7,528 nt of DNA from Desulfobulbaceae bacterium (GTDB taxonomy: Bacteria; Desulfobacterota; Desulfobulbia; Desulfobulbales; SURF-16). Within the stretch, counting starts at the first letter, position 1. Each line of letters opens with the position of its first letter. The stretch is taken from positions 1-7,528 of the forward strand of contig JANTFJ010000115.1 in NCBI GenBank assembly GCA_024763495.1, written 5' to 3'. Positions 5,873-7,528 of this stretch are shown piece after piece. The notes beneath the pieces were generated by a model. The model was not told where the DNA came from. It made no database searches and saw only the letters and a program-made list of their open reading frames with translations. Made by a program: the position numbers and the translations under genes.

Positions 5873-6047
5873 AGGGCTCACTCAAAAATAATTTCGCGTT
5901 CTAAAGCGTAATCCGAACATTCAGGAAAGCGATCCGTGACAGCGCAATCCGCAGGCGCAGCCCTGCTGCGGTTGCATGCAATTAAATCACTTCTCTAAAT
6001 GTCCACATTACACATTATCTCTACTAATTTATTTTTGAGTGAGCCCT
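5873..6047. mobile_element. 175-bp MITE-like element with perfect 19-bp terminal inverted repeats
   Basis: AGGGCTCACTCAAAAATAA at 5873-5891 is repeated exactly in inverted orientation at 6029-6047. A perfect 19-bp inverted match is far beyond chance in this window. The 137-bp interior codes for nothing recognisable and contains a GC-rich stem (GCAA-T-CCGCAG at 5944-5954 pairing with CTGCGGTTGC at 5966-5975), unlike the AT-rich flanks. Size, termini and lack of coding fit a non-autonomous transposable element derived from an IS. I see no target-site duplication in the flanks (ACCAAAAC on the left, TATTAAAG on the right), so an old insertion or a large regulatory or RNA dyad remains possible. 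It ends 60 bp before the deacetylase ATG. Confidence 0.55.
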
Positions 6048-6049
6048 TA

Positions 6050-6085
6050 TTAAAGACAAAATGCCCTCATCATATATTACATAAT
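6050..6085 (+). promoter_or_regulatory. Weak candidate promoter of the deacetylase gene
   Basis: TATATT (6073-6078) is a good -10 and stands 17 nt after TTAAAG (6050-6055), a 3-of-6 match to the -35 consensus. CATAAT (6080-6085) is an alternative -10. The near-palindrome ATTACATAAT (6076-6085) lies over this region. The promoter begins directly after the 19-bp inverted-repeat element, so that element could affect its activity. Confidence 0.3.
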
Positions 6086-6096
6086 TATTTAAGTTC

Positions 6097-6101
6097 AGGA
6101 G
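6097..6101 (+). promoter_or_regulatory. Shine-Dalgarno of the deacetylase gene
   Basis: AGGAG lies 6 nt before the ATG at 6108, an ideal spacing that fixes this start. Confidence 0.8.
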
Positions 6102-6107
6102 CAAAAA

Positions 6108-7151
6108 ATGACAAAAACAGCTATTTTACAGGATAAATTATTCCTTGAGCATGATCCGGGATACAGCCATGTCGAGTCACCGGATCGACTGAAGGTTATT
6201 TATGATATGCTGAAAAAGCCTGAGGTGCGTAAGCGTTTTGTTTTCCCTGAATTTTCTCCGGCAACCAGGGAAATAATTGCCTTAAATCACACTGAGGCCC
6301 TGATTAACCAGGTTGCCGCTACGGCAGACCAGACTTTTGCCAGTCTTGACGGTGACACCAGCACCTCGCCCCGCTCATACGATGCCGCCTGTCTGGCTGC
6401 CGGAGCCCTGGTTGACGGGATCAAGCTGCTGCTGTCTGATGAAATTGATAATGGCTTCGCCCTGGTGCGTCCTCCCGGCCATCATGCGGAAACTGACCGG
6501 GCCATGGGTTTTTGCCTCTTTAATAATGTTGCCATCGGTGCCCGTTATGCCATAGAAAAAATGGGGCTTAAACGGGTACTGATTGTTGACTGGGATCTCC
6601 ATCACGGCAACGGCACCCAGCACAGTTTTTACGATACGGACACGGTTCTTTATTTTTCCACCCATCAATATCCCTATTATCCGGGCAGCGGCGCGGTCAA
6701 CGAAACCGGCAGGGGAGCCGGTCGGGGGTATACGGTTAATGTTCCCCTGTCACCAGGCCTGGGAGATGCTCAGTATGCCAGGATTTTCAATGAAATCCTT
6801 ACCCCGGTGGCCCGGCAGTATAAGCCGGAACTTATCCTGGTCTCAGCCGGATTTGACATTGCCATGGGCGACCCCTTAGGCGCTATGCTGGTTACCAGCG
6901 CGGGATTTGCTTATATGGCCGGGGTGCTGACTGCTTTAGCCACAGAACTATGCCGGGGACGTTTGCTTTTTACCCTTGAAGGCGGCTATAACCTTGAGGC
7001 ACAGCTTAACGGGGTGCTGGCAGTACTTACAGTGTTGCAGGGTGGGGAATATCCGGAAAAAGAAATTTTTAAGGAGCTGGCCGGCAGTGCCGTGCCCCTG
7101 GCAGTAATGCAACAGGTTAGAAATGAACTGGGCGCTTACTGGAATATTTAA
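6108..7151 (+). CDS. Histone deacetylase family Zn-dependent amidohydrolase (class II type)
   Basis: A 347-residue arginase/deacetylase-fold enzyme of the family that includes AcuC, bacterial HDAH and acetylpolyamine amidohydrolases, which remove acetyl groups from lysine side chains or small amides in the cytoplasm. All key residues are present: RPPGHHAE (121-128) with the charge-relay His125 and His126; DWDLHHGNGTQ (161-171) with Zn ligands Asp163 and His165; SAGFD (246-250) with Zn ligand Asp250; and EGGYNL (291-296) with the transition-state Tyr294. DWDLHHGNGTQ and EGGYNL are closer to class II enzymes than to classical AcuC. There is no signal peptide. The start is supported by AGGAG 6 nt upstream. 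It is divergent from livM. Substrate is unknown; the nearby acyl-CoA ligase suggests protein deacetylation, but acetylated small molecules remain possible. Confidence 0.93.
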   Translation: MTKTAILQDKLFLEHDPGYSHVESPDRLKVIYDMLKKPEVRKRFVFPEFSPATREIIALNHTEALINQVAATADQTFASLDGDTSTSPRSYDAACLAAGALVDGIKLLLSDEIDNGFALVRPPGHHAETDRAMGFCLFNNVAIGARYAIEKMGLKRVLIVDWDLHHGNGTQHSFYDTDTVLYFSTHQYPYYPGSGAVNETGRGAGRGYTVNVPLSPGLGDAQYARIFNEILTPVARQYKPELILVSAGFDIAMGDPLGAMLVTSAGFAYMAGVLTALATELCRGRLLFTLEGGYNLEAQLNGVLAVLTVLQGGEYPEKEIFKELAGSAVPLAVMQQVRNELGAYWNI

Positions 7152-7528
7152 ATAATTTCATAACTGAGTCTGTTGATTTAACAGGATTTTCGTGGCCAGT
7201 CCGGTAAATATTCGGGTTGGGTAAAAGCTACCCCTCTCTGCCACTTTAAATGTTCGGATAGTGCCGCAGATTTGTTCGTTTCGGCATGTTCACTATAGTA
7301 TACTATGAGAATCACGCCTGAACGGACGAAAAGGTAAGCACCCATAAAAACAGCGCATAAACTCCGACTCCGTGGGGTGCCAGGACTTCCTGTTACCCAC
7401 ATCTTTCTAATACAAACGGCCTATACTTAAGCCATTGAATTCTCGTAGTCAGGAAAAGAGACATTGGTCATCAGTGGACGGCTGACATGCTTGTAATTTG
7501 TTGATTTTGCGATAGGTACATTGTGGGT
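7152..7528. other. Downstream intergenic region without a convincing gene
   Basis: Apart from the weak hairpin after the deacetylase gene, this stretch holds a 12-bp perfect palindrome ATAGTATACTAT (7295-7306), a small GGGTA/TACCC stem (7219-7233), and GGTAAGC (7333-7339) followed by GACTCCGTGGGGTGC (7366-7380), which matches a sequence near the left edge of the window. An open frame of 74 codons on the minus strand (7402-7178) resembles no family I know and has no clear ribosome-binding site. No gene start or end can be assigned before the window stops. Confidence 0.5.
7169..7190 (+). terminator. Weak terminator-like hairpin after the deacetylase gene
   Basis: TCTGTT (7169-7174) pairs with AACAGG (7180-7185), including one G-T pair, around a 5-nt loop and is followed by ATTTT. 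It lies 18 nt after the stop codon, the right place for an intrinsic terminator, but the stem is short and AT-rich. Confidence 0.25.

Larger units (their letters stand above)
5688..6107. other. Divergent intergenic region between livM and the deacetylase gene
   Basis: A 420-bp, mostly AT-rich region separates two divergently read genes. It holds the livM promoter candidate and dyad near its left end, the 19-bp inverted-repeat element in the middle, and the deacetylase promoter and ribosome-binding site at its right end. I find no coding sequence; in particular, no remnant of livH is recognisable. Confidence 0.7.

Noticed and set aside
220..5938. Shared GCGATCCGTG in the REPIN loop side (220-229) and inside the inverted-repeat element (5929-5938)
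   Set aside because: A 10-bp match is expected by chance and the surrounding sequences do not align.
7178..7402. A 74-codon minus-strand open frame after the deacetylase gene
   Set aside because: No recognisable domain or Shine-Dalgarno, and it runs over palindromes and repeat blocks. It could be a decayed or repeat-borne fragment, so it is described only in the intergenic entry.
5850..7431. Direct repeat CTATACTTAAG at 5850-5860 and 7421-7431 flanking the deacetylase gene
   Set aside because: About seven 11-bp matches are expected by chance in a window this size, and nothing else marks the sites as transposon boundaries.

Overview
The window looks like a chromosomal metabolic locus of a Gram-negative anaerobe, most likely Desulfobacterota (the former Deltaproteobacteria) or a relative. 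The grounds are a Sec-exported soluble solute-binding protein, moderate GC, a Liv-type transporter beside a phenylacetate-CoA-ligase-like enzyme, and short interspersed palindromes in the intergenic DNA. The taxonomic call is an inference; there is no rRNA or other marker gene.

Layout. Positions 1-376 hold no gene but are dense in repeats: several GTAAGCG/CGCTTAC ends resembling IS66-type termini, an inverted pair of REP units (REPIN), and a perfect 14-bp hairpin just past the end of the binding-protein gene. Positions 377-5687 carry four minus-strand genes, read right to left: livM (permease), livG (ATPase, overlapping livM by 8 nt), a 696-residue ORF joining a complete LivF-type ATPase to a complete PaaK-type aryl-CoA ligase, and a livK/livJ-like periplasmic binding protein behind its own extended -10 promoter. 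Positions 5688-6107 separate livM from a divergent gene and contain a candidate livM promoter, a small operator-like dyad, and a 175-bp element bounded by perfect 19-bp inverted repeats. Positions 6108-7151 encode a class II-type histone-deacetylase-fold Zn amidohydrolase on the plus strand. Positions 7152-7528 show no convincing gene.

How the genes may work together. The binding protein captures a substrate (branched-chain or aromatic amino acid, or an aromatic acid) and passes it to a LivM-containing channel powered by LivG and LivF. The ligase attached to LivF could convert an incoming or derived carboxylic acid to its CoA thioester and so trap it in the cell. The divergent deacetylase may be the regulator of that ligase: acyl-CoA synthetases of this superfamily are known to be switched off by acetylation of the C-terminal catalytic lysine and reactivated by AcuC/LdaA-type deacetylases. 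This is inference from gene neighbourhood.

Most unusual points: (1) the LivF-PaaK fusion, with out-of-frame tandem stops right after the LivF part and an internal ribosome-binding site plus ATG at the ligase start, so a recent fusion, dual translation or a one-base sequence error must be told apart; (2) absence of the second permease LivH; (3) the 19-bp inverted-repeat element between the divergent promoters; (4) the REPIN and repeat cluster at the left edge.
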